From NCBI GenBank assembly GCA_036397835.1, contig DASWIG010000811.1, forward strand, positions 1 through 15,118: DNA of 15,118 nucleotides. The letters run 5' to 3'. The DNA comes from DASWIG01 sp036397835. Its GTDB lineage: Bacteria; Acidobacteriota; Thermoanaerobaculia; Multivoradales; J023. The notes beneath the pieces were generated by a model that did not search any database, was not told where the DNA came from, and saw only the letters and a program-made list of their open reading frames with translations. The position numbers and the translations under genes were made by a program. Shown piece after piece: positions 1 through 6,498 of the stretch; position 1 is the first letter of the stretch, and every line of letters begins with the position of its first letter.

Positions 1-232
1 TGGGGTGGCTTTCTCGGCGGCCGTGATACCCACGGGACATTCGGCCCACTCGCCCGTGGCCTGCTCGATATACTCGCAGATCTTGGCGTTGCGGCGTCGA
101 TTCAATCCCACCACATAGCCCTGGTCCTTCTCGCGCAGCAGGTCCAGATTCAGGCAGGCGAGCAGACGGTCGACGCGACGATCCGTTGGATCGGTGTCGA
201 AGGTGCGGGGCAGCCACCTCTCGGACGCCGGA

Positions 233-252
233 GCGGACAGGTTTGGGTCCGC
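233..252. repeat. 20-nt hairpin motif, copy 1 (in transposase linker)
   Basis: The arms GCGGAC and GTCCGC pair perfectly around the 8-nt loop AGGTTTGG. On the minus strand it is read in frame by the transposase remnant as ADPNLSA. It is nearly identical to the copies at 347 and 994. Confidence 0.7.
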
Positions 253-346
253 ATCTGGCGCGAAGCCCTGCCCCAACGCTACCTCCTCCTGGACCGCTTC
301 GCCGGTGGGTTGAAGGGTAGGGGGCTCGGCGCCGTCTCGGTCAGGG

Positions 347-366
347 GCGGACAGGTTTGAGTCCGC
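347..366. repeat. 20-nt hairpin motif, copy 2 (in transposase linker)
   Basis: It has the same arms (GCGGAC/GTCCGC) with loop AGGTTTGA, one base different from copy 1. It lies 114 bp (38 codons) from copy 1, so both are read in the same frame; this copy encodes ADSNLSA. Confidence 0.7.
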
Positions 367-993
367 AACCGGCGTGCCGGATGGGAGCGCCTTCTCATCG
401 TCTAGTAGGGCCACCTCAGCCAAGAGAGCCGGGTCGCAGAGGGCCGGATTCACATCGGCGCCATCGAGATCCAGGGTGAGCTGCTCAGGCAACTCCGGTC
501 TCCACCCCAGTCGGCGCAACAGCTTGCGCACCGCCTTCTCGGTGACGCCCAATCGGCGCGCGGTCTCGCGATTGGAGCTGCCCTGCTCCTTCCAGAGGTT
601 GACCAGGTCGGTACGTGCCGCCGGCAGCCGCGCGCGGCCCCTGGGGAAGCCGCTCGGGCGCCCGAGAGCCTGAAGCCCGCCCGCATCAAAGCGTCGCTGG
701 TGGCGGCGCACGGTCCGCTCTGAGCAGCCGAAGGCCCGAGCCACTTCCCGCTGCCTCGCCCAGCCCTGATCGACGAGGTTGATCATCGCCAGCGCCTCGT
801 GCATCCGATCGCCGACGGCGTGTGGGCCACCACCACTCCGGCGGCCGTCACCACTCGGTAGCCGTTCTGCGTCTGAATCCGGCAGCGGTCGCCGACAGGG
901 ATAGTGCCGTCGTCTACCTCACCGCTGAAGAGCCAAACTTGTTCTGCTGAGGGTGCCATGGTGGCCTAAGCATGCCACCGAAGGCAGAGAAAA

Positions 994-1013
994 CCGGACA
1001 CGTTTGGGTCCGC
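994..1013. repeat. 20-nt hairpin motif, copy 3 (upstream of transposase)
   Basis: CCGGAC, loop ACGTTTGG, then GTCCGC, with a five-base-pair perfect inner stem. It lies 35 bp upstream of the ATG at 959 on the minus strand, where a terminal inverted repeat or an operator of the insertion sequence would be expected. It could mark the right end of the element; I see no target-site duplication because the left end is outside the window. Confidence 0.5.
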
Positions 1014-1430
1014 ACCCTACGAAGGCCAGTCCGCGAGTGTTGAGGCTCTGCGGGGGGTAGGTCAGGAGATCTGGACTCGGACGACTCGGACGTTGAGAGC
1101 GCTTGAATCGTGCAGGAGGAGAGCTTGTCTCATGCGTCGTGATTTCGAGGAAGTACTGAAAGGCCTTCGCGGCTTTCTCATGAATGAGGCTGAGAACGTC
1201 GCGAGCATCGCCATGTCTTTGCAGGCCGCGGCGGCGAAGGAGGAAGAGCGGCGTTCGTAGCCCAGACGTCGATACCAAGGGAGACGAGTGAGGCGGCGGA
1301 ACGGGCTCACATGGCGAGACGCTTCGGGATGCGCCCGATAGTGGAGTAGGGCCGCTGAAGCCCGTACCCGAGCGCCCTGCTGAGCCCGCATGAGGGGAAG
1401 GGCTCCGGGCGGCCGGGTGCGGGGCTCCGG
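1014..1430. other. Gene-poor stretch between the transposase remnant and the REP-like element
   Basis: The minus-strand ORFs here (919-1278 and 1062-1391) are arginine- and serine-rich overlapping frames with no domain signal. The only candidate gene is the short plus ORF at 1132-1260. From about 1380 the sequence becomes very GC-rich, and a perfect 14-bp palindrome (GGGCTCC/GGAGCCC) lies at 1422-1435, leading into the REP-like element. Confidence 0.5.
1132..1260 (+). CDS. Possible small protein, 42 aa, unknown
   Basis: An ATG at 1132 is preceded by AGGAGGA (about 1114-1120) at 11 nt, and the frame runs to TAG at 1258-1260. The product begins MRRDFEEVLKGLRGFL and ends AKEEERRS, so it would be a charged, mostly helical peptide with no signal sequence, membrane segment or known motif. 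It stands alone in a degraded region next to a transposase remnant, and may be a gene fragment or chance. I do not recognise it. Confidence 0.25.
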   Translation: MRRDFEEVLKGLRGFLMNEAENVASIAMSLQAAAAKEEERRS

Positions 1431-1483
1431 AGCCCGGAGGGCGGCATGCGGTAGCCCAGGGCGTCAGCCATGGGAGCCCTGGG
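1431..1483 (+). repeat. Solitary REP-like element at the 3' end of the rsb-type operon
   Basis: The first 30 nt align without gaps to the REP starting at 9981 (23 of 30 identical by eye). They share AGCCC-G-x-AGGGCG at the start and CGGTAGCC at 1449-1456, including the GTAG tetranucleotide typical of REPs. After GTAG comes a hairpin, CCCAGGGC (1455-1462) paired with GCCCTGGG (1476-1483) around 13 nt. The loop contains GCGTCAGCC, also found in the 10031 region. It begins 19 nt past the stop of the STAS gene, so its hairpin could also act in mRNA 3'-end stability. No T-tract follows. Confidence 0.5.
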
Positions 1484-1501
1484 AAGGTGGGTGCGCGGAG
1501 A

Positions 1502-1843
1502 TCAGGCGCTGAAGGAGGCGACGGCTTCGTCTTCGACCTCGAAGACCTCGAAGACGGAGATGAGCTGGGTGATCTGCAGGATGTCGGTGACCTTGTCGGG
1601 CAGGTTGTAGAGCTTGAGCTTGCCGCCGCGGTTGCTCACGGTGGTGTAGGCGCTCACCAGCTCGCCGATGCCCGACGAGTCGATGGTGGTCACGCCCCCC
1701 AGGTTGACCAGGATGTTCCTGGACCCGGCTTCGAGCGCCTCGCCGACGGCGTCGCGCAGCGCCACGTCGCCTACGCCGATGGTGATCTTGCCCTTGGGCT
1801 CCAGAATCGTGACCCCGCCGGAATGTCGCGTGTCGATCTTCAT
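1502..1843 (-). CDS. STAS-domain anti-sigma factor antagonist (SpoIIAA/RsbV family)
   Basis: The 113-aa product is one STAS domain, the usual length for the family. Proteins of this type bind and inhibit a partner anti-sigma kinase in the cytoplasm until they are phosphorylated on a serine. The conserved segment VTTIDSSGIGEL is at residues 51-62; D55, S56, S57 and G58 form the phosphorylation loop, with S57 in the position of the phosphoserine of SpoIIAA. The N-terminal beta strand (VTILEPKGKIT) and C-terminal helix are also present. The ATG overlaps the stop of the kinase gene as ATGA, and AAGGAGGA and CAGGAG sit just before it inside the kinase reading frame, so the two are probably translationally coupled. 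No sigma factor or phosphatase gene is adjacent, so the target is unknown. Confidence 0.9.
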   Translation of the reverse strand: MKIDTRHSGGVTILEPKGKITIGVGDVALRDAVGEALEAGSRNILVNLGGVTTIDSSGIGELVSAYTTVSNRGGKLKLYNLPDKVTDILQITQLISVFEVFEVEDEAVASFSA

Positions 1844-2310
1844 GTCTCCTGATTCCTCCTTGGTGCAGGACCCCGGCCGGACCCCTTGTCGCCGATCCGC
1901 TTCCTGAGCGTCACCACGGTGCCGCCGCCGGGTCGTTGGCTGTACTGTATGTCATCCATGAAGCTCTTCATGTAGAAGATGCCGCGGCCGTTGGGCTTGA
2001 GGAGGTTCTCCGGCGCCAACGGATCCTCGACCTGGCTCGGATCGAAGCCTTCGCCCGAGTCCTCGATCCGGATCACGGCGTGGTCGTCCTCGATGGCGAG
2101 CTCGACCTCGACCTCCTTGTCGGGGTCCTGCCGGTTGCCGTGCTTGATGGCGTTGGCGACCCCTTCGCGGACCGCGATCCCCACCCAATGACGCGAGTCC
2201 TCGTCGAGGCCCAGGCGGGCCAGGGCGTCGTCGACGACGATCTGGATCAGGTCGATGTGCTCGAACCGGCTGCCGATCGAGATGCGCACCTGAGAGCTCT
2301 GGACGGGCAT
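1840..2310 (-). CDS. Anti-sigma factor serine kinase (RsbW/SpoIIAB-like, HATPase_c)
   Basis: The 156-aa product matches the GHKL ATPase fold of anti-sigma kinases, which hold a sigma factor or other partner and phosphorylate the STAS antagonist. The N box REGVANAIKHGN covers residues 48-59 (E49, N53 and H57 are the expected Mg-ATP residues). The G1 box EDSGEGFDP is at 83-91 and the G2 box NGRGIFYMKSFMDD at 107-120. The last 20 residues are a basic, Gly/Pro-rich tail beyond the domain. The ATG at 2310 has no clear Shine-Dalgarno sequence. Since the stop of the preceding gene lies only 27 nt upstream, translation may depend on it. It forms a partner-switch pair with the overlapping STAS gene. 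Confidence 0.9.
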   Translation of the reverse strand: MPVQSSQVRISIGSRFEHIDLIQIVVDDALARLGLDEDSRHWVGIAVREGVANAIKHGNRQDPDKEVEVELAIEDDHAVIRIEDSGEGFDPSQVEDPLAPENLLKPNGRGIFYMKSFMDDIQYSQRPGGGTVVTLRKRIGDKGSGRGPAPRRNQET

Positions 2311-2337
2311 CGCGGCGAGAGTCTAGCAGATGGCGGC

Positions 2338-2607
2338 TCACCGGCGGAACCGCTTGCGGTAGTTCTGGATCAGCGTCCGGCACGAGGTCAGGCGCTGGAT
2401 CTTGCGGTGCCGGGCCTGCACCGCCTGCACGTCTTCGGCGGCCGGCTGGTCGCCGCGCAGGGTGCGCAGGTGCTTCTCCACCTCGAAGAGGATCTGCTGG
2501 AGGTCCTGGGGCGCCAGGCCCTTGAAGGTGCGCTCGGTCACCAGGACGTAGCCGTCGGCGACCTGCTGCACCATGCCGTAGGCGCTGCCTCCGATGAGCT
2601 TGCTCAT
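2338..2607 (-). CDS. Small conserved-looking protein, 89 aa, first gene of the partner-switch operon
   Basis: I do not recognise a family. The product begins MSKLIGGSAYGMVQQVADGY, then has a region that looks helical (PQDLQQILFEVEKHLRTLR, residues 33-51) and a strongly basic C-terminus ending NYRKRFRR. It has no signal peptide, membrane segment or cysteine motif. Its pI would be high, so a nucleic-acid or protein-binding role is possible but unproven. The start at 2607 fits a promoter at 2618-2646, which would give a leader of only a few nucleotides; this matches the absence of a Shine-Dalgarno site. ATGs at 2619 and 2622 would add four or five residues but lie in or beside the -10 box. It is 27 nt upstream of the kinase, so co-transcription is likely. 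Confidence 0.6.
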   Translation of the reverse strand: MSKLIGGSAYGMVQQVADGYVLVTERTFKGLAPQDLQQILFEVEKHLRTLRGDQPAAEDVQAVQARHRKIQRLTSCRTLIQNYRKRFRR

Positions 2608-2617
2608 GGCGCCGCGC

Positions 2618-2646
2618 ATCATACACCGCCCGCGCCCTCGTGGTAA
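2618..2646 (-). promoter_or_regulatory. Candidate sigma-70-type promoter for the partner-switch operon
   Basis: On the minus strand TTACCA (2646-2641) is a four-of-six match to the -35 box. It is followed after exactly 17 bp by TATGAT (2623-2618), a five-of-six match to the -10 box. Initiation about 6-8 nt further on would fall close to 2611, just before the ATG at 2607, implying a nearly leaderless transcript. Confidence 0.45.
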
Positions 2647-2795
2647 GATCGGCGCAGGCGTCTGTGCGCCTGCTCCTCGCCACGAGCCGCCGGTTCTCGA
2701 ACGTCCCGCGCTCTGAGCGCGCGGGCCTGGCGAGCGGCCCGCCCCTGACCTGCCCACCCCGGTACCGGCGCCCATCGAGACCGGCGCCGCAACAC

Positions 2796-2802
2796 AGGAG
2801 GT
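2796..2802 (+). promoter_or_regulatory. Ribosome binding site fixing a GTG start
   Basis: AGGAGGT lies 6 nt before the GTG at 2809. It decides the start of the dehydrogenase gene, which has no ATG in frame at a suitable distance. The rest of 2647-2795 is GC-rich with no gene I can support. Confidence 0.75.
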
Positions 2803-2808
2803 GCCCCC

Positions 2809-4044
2809 GTGAAACGATTCCCCGGCGTCGACTTCATGGAATTCGACGCGCTGCTGACCGACGAGGAACGGATGGTGCGCGACACGGTCCGCGAGTTCGT
2901 GGACGACCTGGTCAAGCCCATCATCGAGGAGTGCCACCGCGAGTGCCGCACGCCCCTCGAGCTGGTGCCGGAGATGGCCAAGCTCGGCCTCTTCGGGCCC
3001 ACCATCGCCGACTACGGCCTGCCCGGGCTGGGCAACGTGGCCTACGGCCTCATCATGCAGGAGCTCGAGCGCGGCGACTCGGGTCTGCGCAGCTTCGTCT
3101 CGGTGCAGAGCGCGCTGGTGATGTACCCGATCTACACCTTCGGCAGCCAGGAGCAGAAGGATCGCTGGATCCCGGCCCTGGGCTCGGGCGAGGCGATCGG
3201 CTGCTTCGGTCTGACCGAGCCCGACTTCGGCTCCAACCCCGGCGGCATGCGCACCACGGCGCGGCGCGACGGCGACGAGTGGGTGCTGAGCGGCTCCAAG
3301 CAGTGGATCACCAACGGCACCCTGGCCGACGTGGCCGTGGTGTGGGCGAAGACCGACGACGGGGTGCGCGGCTTCCTGGTAGAGAAGGGCACGCCCGGTT
3401 ACACCGCCTCCGACCAGCACGGCAAGTTCTCGCTGCGCGCCTCGACCACGTCGGAGCTGGGCTTTCAGGACTGCCGGATCCCGGCGGCCAACATCCTGCC
3501 GGAGACGGTGGGCCTCAGGAACGCCCTGATGTGCCTCAACCAGGCGCGCTACGGCATCGCCTGGGGCGGGCTCGGCGCGGCCATGGAGTGCTACCACACG
3601 GCGCTCGAGTACGCCAAGGAGCGGGTGCAGTGGAGCGGCCAGCCGATCGCCTGCCACCAGCTCGTGCAGGACAAGCTGGTGTGGATGGTTTCGGAGATCA
3701 CCAAGGGTCAGCTCCTGGTCTACCAACTCGCCAAGCTCAAGGAAGCCGGCCGCGCCAAGCACTTCCACATCTCGCTCGGCAAGCGCAACAACGTGTGGGT
3801 GGCCCGCGAGTGCGCGCGCCTGGCGCGCGAGGTGCTCGGCGCCAACGGCATCGTCGACGACTATCCGGTGATCCGCCACATGCTCAACATCGAGTCGGTC
3901 TACACCTACGAGGGGACCCACGACGTCCACAACCTGATCATCGGCGAGGCGATCACCGGCATCGCCGCCTTCAACGCCCCCGAGCGTGCTCCGGCCAGGG
4001 AGCCGAGCGCCGCCAAGGCGCCGGTCGGCACCGGAGGGAGTTGA
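2809..4044 (+). CDS. gcdH: Glutaryl-CoA dehydrogenase (acyl-CoA dehydrogenase family)
   Basis: The 411-aa product matches glutaryl-CoA dehydrogenase along its length. This FAD enzyme oxidises and decarboxylates glutaryl-CoA to crotonyl-CoA in lysine, tryptophan and benzoyl-CoA degradation, passing electrons to ETF. Visible signatures are ERGDSGLRSFVSVQSALVM (87-105), whose R94 matches the glutarate-binding arginine, the FAD/acyl segment CFGLTEPDFGSNPGGM (132-147), and GKFSLRAS (205-212). RYGIAWG is at 248-254, KRNNVWVARECAR at 325-337, and VYTYEGTHDVHNLIIGEAITG at 364-384, with E368 as the catalytic base. These features distinguish it from short-chain acyl-CoA dehydrogenases. About 20 extra Ala/Pro-rich residues follow the domain. 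Its TGA overlaps the ATG of the next gene (TGATG), implying translational coupling. The start is the GTG after AGGAGGT. Confidence 0.92.
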   Translation: MKRFPGVDFMEFDALLTDEERMVRDTVREFVDDLVKPIIEECHRECRTPLELVPEMAKLGLFGPTIADYGLPGLGNVAYGLIMQELERGDSGLRSFVSVQSALVMYPIYTFGSQEQKDRWIPALGSGEAIGCFGLTEPDFGSNPGGMRTTARRDGDEWVLSGSKQWITNGTLADVAVVWAKTDDGVRGFLVEKGTPGYTASDQHGKFSLRASTTSELGFQDCRIPAANILPETVGLRNALMCLNQARYGIAWGGLGAAMECYHTALEYAKERVQWSGQPIACHQLVQDKLVWMVSEITKGQLLVYQLAKLKEAGRAKHFHISLGKRNNVWVARECARLAREVLGANGIVDDYPVIRHMLNIESVYTYEGTHDVHNLIIGEAITGIAAFNAPERAPAREPSAAKAPVGTGGS

Positions 4045-5006
4045 TGTCGCTGTTGCGCCAGCTCGAGCACGACTTCGTGGCCGTGACCGAGAGGGCCGCG
4101 CGCGCCGCCGCCCAGACCATGGGCTACGGCGACGGCGAGCATTGCGACCGGGTGGCGGCGGAGGCGATGCGCGAGGCCCTTGAGCGTCTGGCCGCGGCCG
4201 GCCGGGTGGCGATCGCGGAGGCGGAGAGCGAGGAGCGCACGACCCTGCGCGTGGGCGACGCCGGCGACGGCGTCGAGGTCGACGTCGCCGTCGACCCGCT
4301 CGAGGGCGCGCGTCTGTGCGCCACCGGCGCGCCCGGGGCGGTGTCGGTGCTGGCGGCCGCCGAGCGCGGCGGGCTGCTCGCGGTGCCCGACGTCTACATG
4401 GAGAAGATCATGGTCGGGCCCACCGCCCGCGGCGCCGTCCACCTCGACTCACCGGTGCCCGAGAACCTGCGCAACGTCGCCCGCTCCCTCGGCCGCGAGG
4501 TCAGCGACCTGACGGTGGTCGTGCTCGACCGCGAGCGCCACCGCCAGCTCGTCGCCGACATCCGCGACACCGGGGCCCGCATCCGGCTGATCGCCGAGGG
4601 CGAGCTGTCGGCCGGCATCGCGGCGGCGGTGCGCGGCACCGGCGTCCACGCGGTGATGGGCGTGGGCCGGGCGCCCGCGGGGGTGATCGCCGCCGCCGCC
4701 CTGCGCTGTCTCGGCGGCGAGATCCAGGCGCGCCTGGTGGCCGTCGACGAGGAGCAGAAGAAGCGCCTCGCCGAGCACGGCTTCCCGGACGCCGGCCGCG
4801 TCCTCGCCACCGAGGAGCTGGCGCGCGGCGAGTCGATCGTCTTCAGCGCCACCGGCGTGACCGACGGCGAGTTCCTGCGCGGCGTGCGCTTCTTCGGCGG
4901 CGGCTCGCGCACGTCGACGCTGGTCATGTCGCTGCCCGAGCGCCTGGTGCGCTTCACCGAGACGATCCACCTCGAAGATCCGACCATCCCGGTCCAGTTC
5001 TATTAG
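4044..5006 (+). CDS. Class II fructose-1,6-bisphosphatase-like protein (GlpX family), variant active site
   Basis: The 320-aa product aligns with GlpX, which dephosphorylates fructose 1,6-bisphosphate (or sedoheptulose 1,7-bisphosphate in some lineages) with Mn or Mg. Seen in order: YGDGEHCD (28-35), RVAIAEAESEE (54-64), VDVAVDPLEGARLCATG (79-95), PDVYMEKIMVGP (115-126), NLRNVAR (141-147), a central MGVGRAPAGVIAAAALRCLGG (205-225), FSATGVTDGEFLRGV (267-281) and a SRTSTLVMSLPERLVRF end. D30, E59, D84 and E87 are kept. The family motif GEGE reads AEAE here, and the APEG glutamate (E213 in E. coli GlpX, a metal ligand) is alanine at 212. Activity may therefore be altered or lost. GGAGG (4033-4037) precedes the ATG, which overlaps the dehydrogenase stop. 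Confidence 0.82.
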   Translation: MSLLRQLEHDFVAVTERAARAAAQTMGYGDGEHCDRVAAEAMREALERLAAAGRVAIAEAESEERTTLRVGDAGDGVEVDVAVDPLEGARLCATGAPGAVSVLAAAERGGLLAVPDVYMEKIMVGPTARGAVHLDSPVPENLRNVARSLGREVSDLTVVVLDRERHRQLVADIRDTGARIRLIAEGELSAGIAAAVRGTGVHAVMGVGRAPAGVIAAAALRCLGGEIQARLVAVDEEQKKRLAEHGFPDAGRVLATEELARGESIVFSATGVTDGEFLRGVRFFGGGSRTSTLVMSLPERLVRFTETIHLEDPTIPVQFY

Positions 5007-5040
5007 CTCCTCGGGCGCCGGCCGCCGGCCGCGGATCGTC

Positions 5041-5046
5041 TATACT
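5041..5046 (+). promoter_or_regulatory. Candidate -10 box upstream of the DUF4388 gene
   Basis: TATACT is a five-of-six match to the -10 consensus in an otherwise extremely GC-rich gap (5007-5098). It lies 53 nt before the ATG at 5099. No -35 match is visible at 16-18 bp, so recognition would need another feature or sigma factor. Confidence 0.3.
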
Positions 5047-5098
5047 CCGTCGGGAGAGGCGCCGCGGACGGTCTCGCCTCGTCGCCGCGAAAGGTCTC

Positions 5099-6466
5099 AT
5101 GGGCATCTCGGGCAACCTGAAGACGATGGCCCTGGCGGAGCTGCTGCAATGGCTCTCGCAGGGGCGCAAGACCGGCACCCTGGTCATCGACGGCAAGAAG
5201 ATCAAGAAGCGGATCTTCTTCGAGGACGGCGTGATCGTCTCCTCGGCCTCGACCGACCGCAAAGAGTACCTCGGCGCCTTCCTCACCAGCCACGGCTTCA
5301 TCACCGAGGAGCAGGCCAACGCCGCCGTGGCGCGCCAGAAGGAGGAGAAGAAGCTCCTCGGCCAGATCCTGGTCGGCATGGGGTCGATCACCGAGGAGCA
5401 GCTCCAGGAGGTGCTGCAGCTCAAGGCCGAGGAGTCCATCTACGACGTCTTCACCTGGGATGCGGGCGAGTTCGTCTTCCTCGACGACGAGCTGCCCGCC
5501 GAGACCTTCATCCGCATGCACCTCGACGTGCAGTGGATCGTGCTCGAGGGCTCGCGGCGCATGGACGAATGGCTGCGCATCCGCGAGTGGGTGCCCTCGC
5601 CGCTGGCGGTGCCGGTGCTGGTGGCCGACTTCGAGGGCCTCGAGATCGACGAGGTCGACAAGCGCATCCTCGAGTGGATCGACGACGACCGCACCGTGGA
5701 AGAGATCAGCCAGGGCTCCCAGACCAGCCTCTTCATGATCGCCAAGATCCTGGCCCAGTACGTGGAGCAGGGCGTCATCAAGGTCGTGCGGCCGCGCGTG
5801 ATCGAGGTCGAGGTCGAGGTCGAGGCCAAGGACGGGGCCAAGGAGCCGGCGCCGCAACAAATGCCCCAGGGCTACCCGCAGATGATGCCCCAGATGATCC
5901 CGATGGGCTACCCGGCCATGCCCGCTGGCTATCCCATGCATCTTGCCGGCTACGATCCGCCCTCCGGCGCCCATCCCGCCTATGCCCAGCAGCAGGGCGG
6001 CGGCGCCGTCAACGTCGGCGGCCGCACCCTTCACTTCGCCGGCGGCGCGCCGCCGGGGGTGGCCGCGGCGCCGCCGGCGCCGCCGAAAACCGAGGCCGAA
6101 GGCCTGGTGCAGAAAGGCGACGAGCAGCTCCGCCTGGGCGACCTCCAGGAGGCGCTGGACAGCTACCGCCGGGCCAAGACCGCTGCGGGCGGCGGCCCGA
6201 GCGTGCTGCGGGCGGCCGAGGAGGGCGAGCTGAGGGTCGGCGAGGCCCTCGAGCGCGACGGCGTGAAGCTCTCGTCGGTGCCCAAGCTCAAGTGCGGGAT
6301 GGAGCAGCTCACCCAGCTCAAGATCTCGCCCCAGGAAGGCTTCATGCTGACCCGGATCGACGGTAGCTACGACATCCGGTCGATCCTCAAGATGAGCCCG
6401 ATGCCCAAGCTCGACGCCCAGATATTCTTCTGGAAGCTCAAGAAGTCCGGGCACGTGGCGTTCTGA
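5099..6466 (+). CDS. DUF4388 (PatA-type) domain protein with Met/Pro/Tyr-rich linker and TPR-like segment
   Basis: The 455-aa cytoplasmic protein starts at ATG 5099, after AAAGG. Residues 1-160 form a DUF4388 domain (GISGNLKTMALAELLQWLSQGRKTGTL..., KRIFFEDGVIVSSAS, YLGAFLTSHGFI, LLGQILVGMGSITEEQLQEVL, ESIYDVFTWDAGEFVF), which is found in regulators of gliding motility, two-component and gene-expression systems in myxobacteria and acidobacteria. A winged-helix-like segment follows (187-230, DKRILEWIDDDRTVEEISQGSQTS). Next are an acidic IEVEVEVEAKD strand, a linker rich in Met, Pro, Tyr, Gly and Gln (253-330), and one TPR-like helix pair (333-362). The C-terminus (410-455, PQEGFMLTRIDGSYDIRSIL...) resembles the short repeat often paired with DUF4388. 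The exact role is unknown. It seems to be transcribed alone. Confidence 0.75.
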   Translation: MGISGNLKTMALAELLQWLSQGRKTGTLVIDGKKIKKRIFFEDGVIVSSASTDRKEYLGAFLTSHGFITEEQANAAVARQKEEKKLLGQILVGMGSITEEQLQEVLQLKAEESIYDVFTWDAGEFVFLDDELPAETFIRMHLDVQWIVLEGSRRMDEWLRIREWVPSPLAVPVLVADFEGLEIDEVDKRILEWIDDDRTVEEISQGSQTSLFMIAKILAQYVEQGVIKVVRPRVIEVEVEVEAKDGAKEPAPQQMPQGYPQMMPQMIPMGYPAMPAGYPMHLAGYDPPSGAHPAYAQQQGGGAVNVGGRTLHFAGGAPPGVAAAPPAPPKTEAEGLVQKGDEQLRLGDLQEALDSYRRAKTAAGGGPSVLRAAEEGELRVGEALERDGVKLSSVPKLKCGMEQLTQLKISPQEGFMLTRIDGSYDIRSILKMSPMPKLDAQIFFWKLKKSGHVAF

Positions 6467-6498
6467 GGCGGACGGCCTGGAGGCCTGCTGCGCGGGCG

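Larger units (their letters stand above)
1..959 (-). pseudogene. Decayed, possibly chimeric transposase (left part outside window)
   Basis: The reading starts at an ATG at 959 and gives 58 codons (MAPSAEQVWLF...GVVVAH) before a TGA at 785-783. The natural continuation lies in another frame: MHEALAMINLVDQGWARQ from an ATG at 804, open for 268 codons to the window edge. Adding one base near 821-822 joins the two as VVVAH-x-AVGDRM, so a single-base deletion is the simplest reading. The open part holds a helix-turn-helix (REVARAFGCSERTVRRHQRRF), a second HTH-like segment (SNRETARRLGVTEKAVRKLLRRL), a low-complexity linker, then FDTDPTDRRVDRLLACLNL. It then passes abruptly to DQGYVVGLNRRRNAKICEYI and ECPVGITAAEKATP, which resemble the later part of IS4/IS1634-type DDE transposases. 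No earlier catalytic Asp block is present between them. The family placement and the chimera are from memory of these families; the frameshift is visible. Confidence 0.6.

Noticed and set aside
780..830. Programmed frameshift in the transposase
   Set aside because: No slippery A/T run or downstream stem is visible at 815-825. A one-base deletion in a degraded gene is simpler, though homologues could show otherwise.
919..1391. Two overlapping minus-strand ORFs (119 and 109 aa)
   Set aside because: No ribosome binding site, no domain, Arg/Ser-rich composition; one overlaps the transposase remnant's first codons out of frame.
2338..3930. 530-aa minus-strand frame across the dehydrogenase
   Set aside because: It is antisense to a clear glutaryl-CoA dehydrogenase and is an Ala/His/Val/Leu-rich GC artefact. 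Only its last 89 residues (from 2607) lie outside that gene and are kept as a separate small CDS.
5007..5040. Terminator after the GlpX-like gene
   Set aside because: GC-rich palindromic letters (GGCCGCCGGCC) are present but there is no T-tract and no convincing unique stem.
5003..6454. 483-aa minus-strand frame opposite the DUF4388 gene
   Set aside because: Its composition is dominated by Leu, His, Asp and Val, with no recognisable domain; the plus strand encodes DUF4388.
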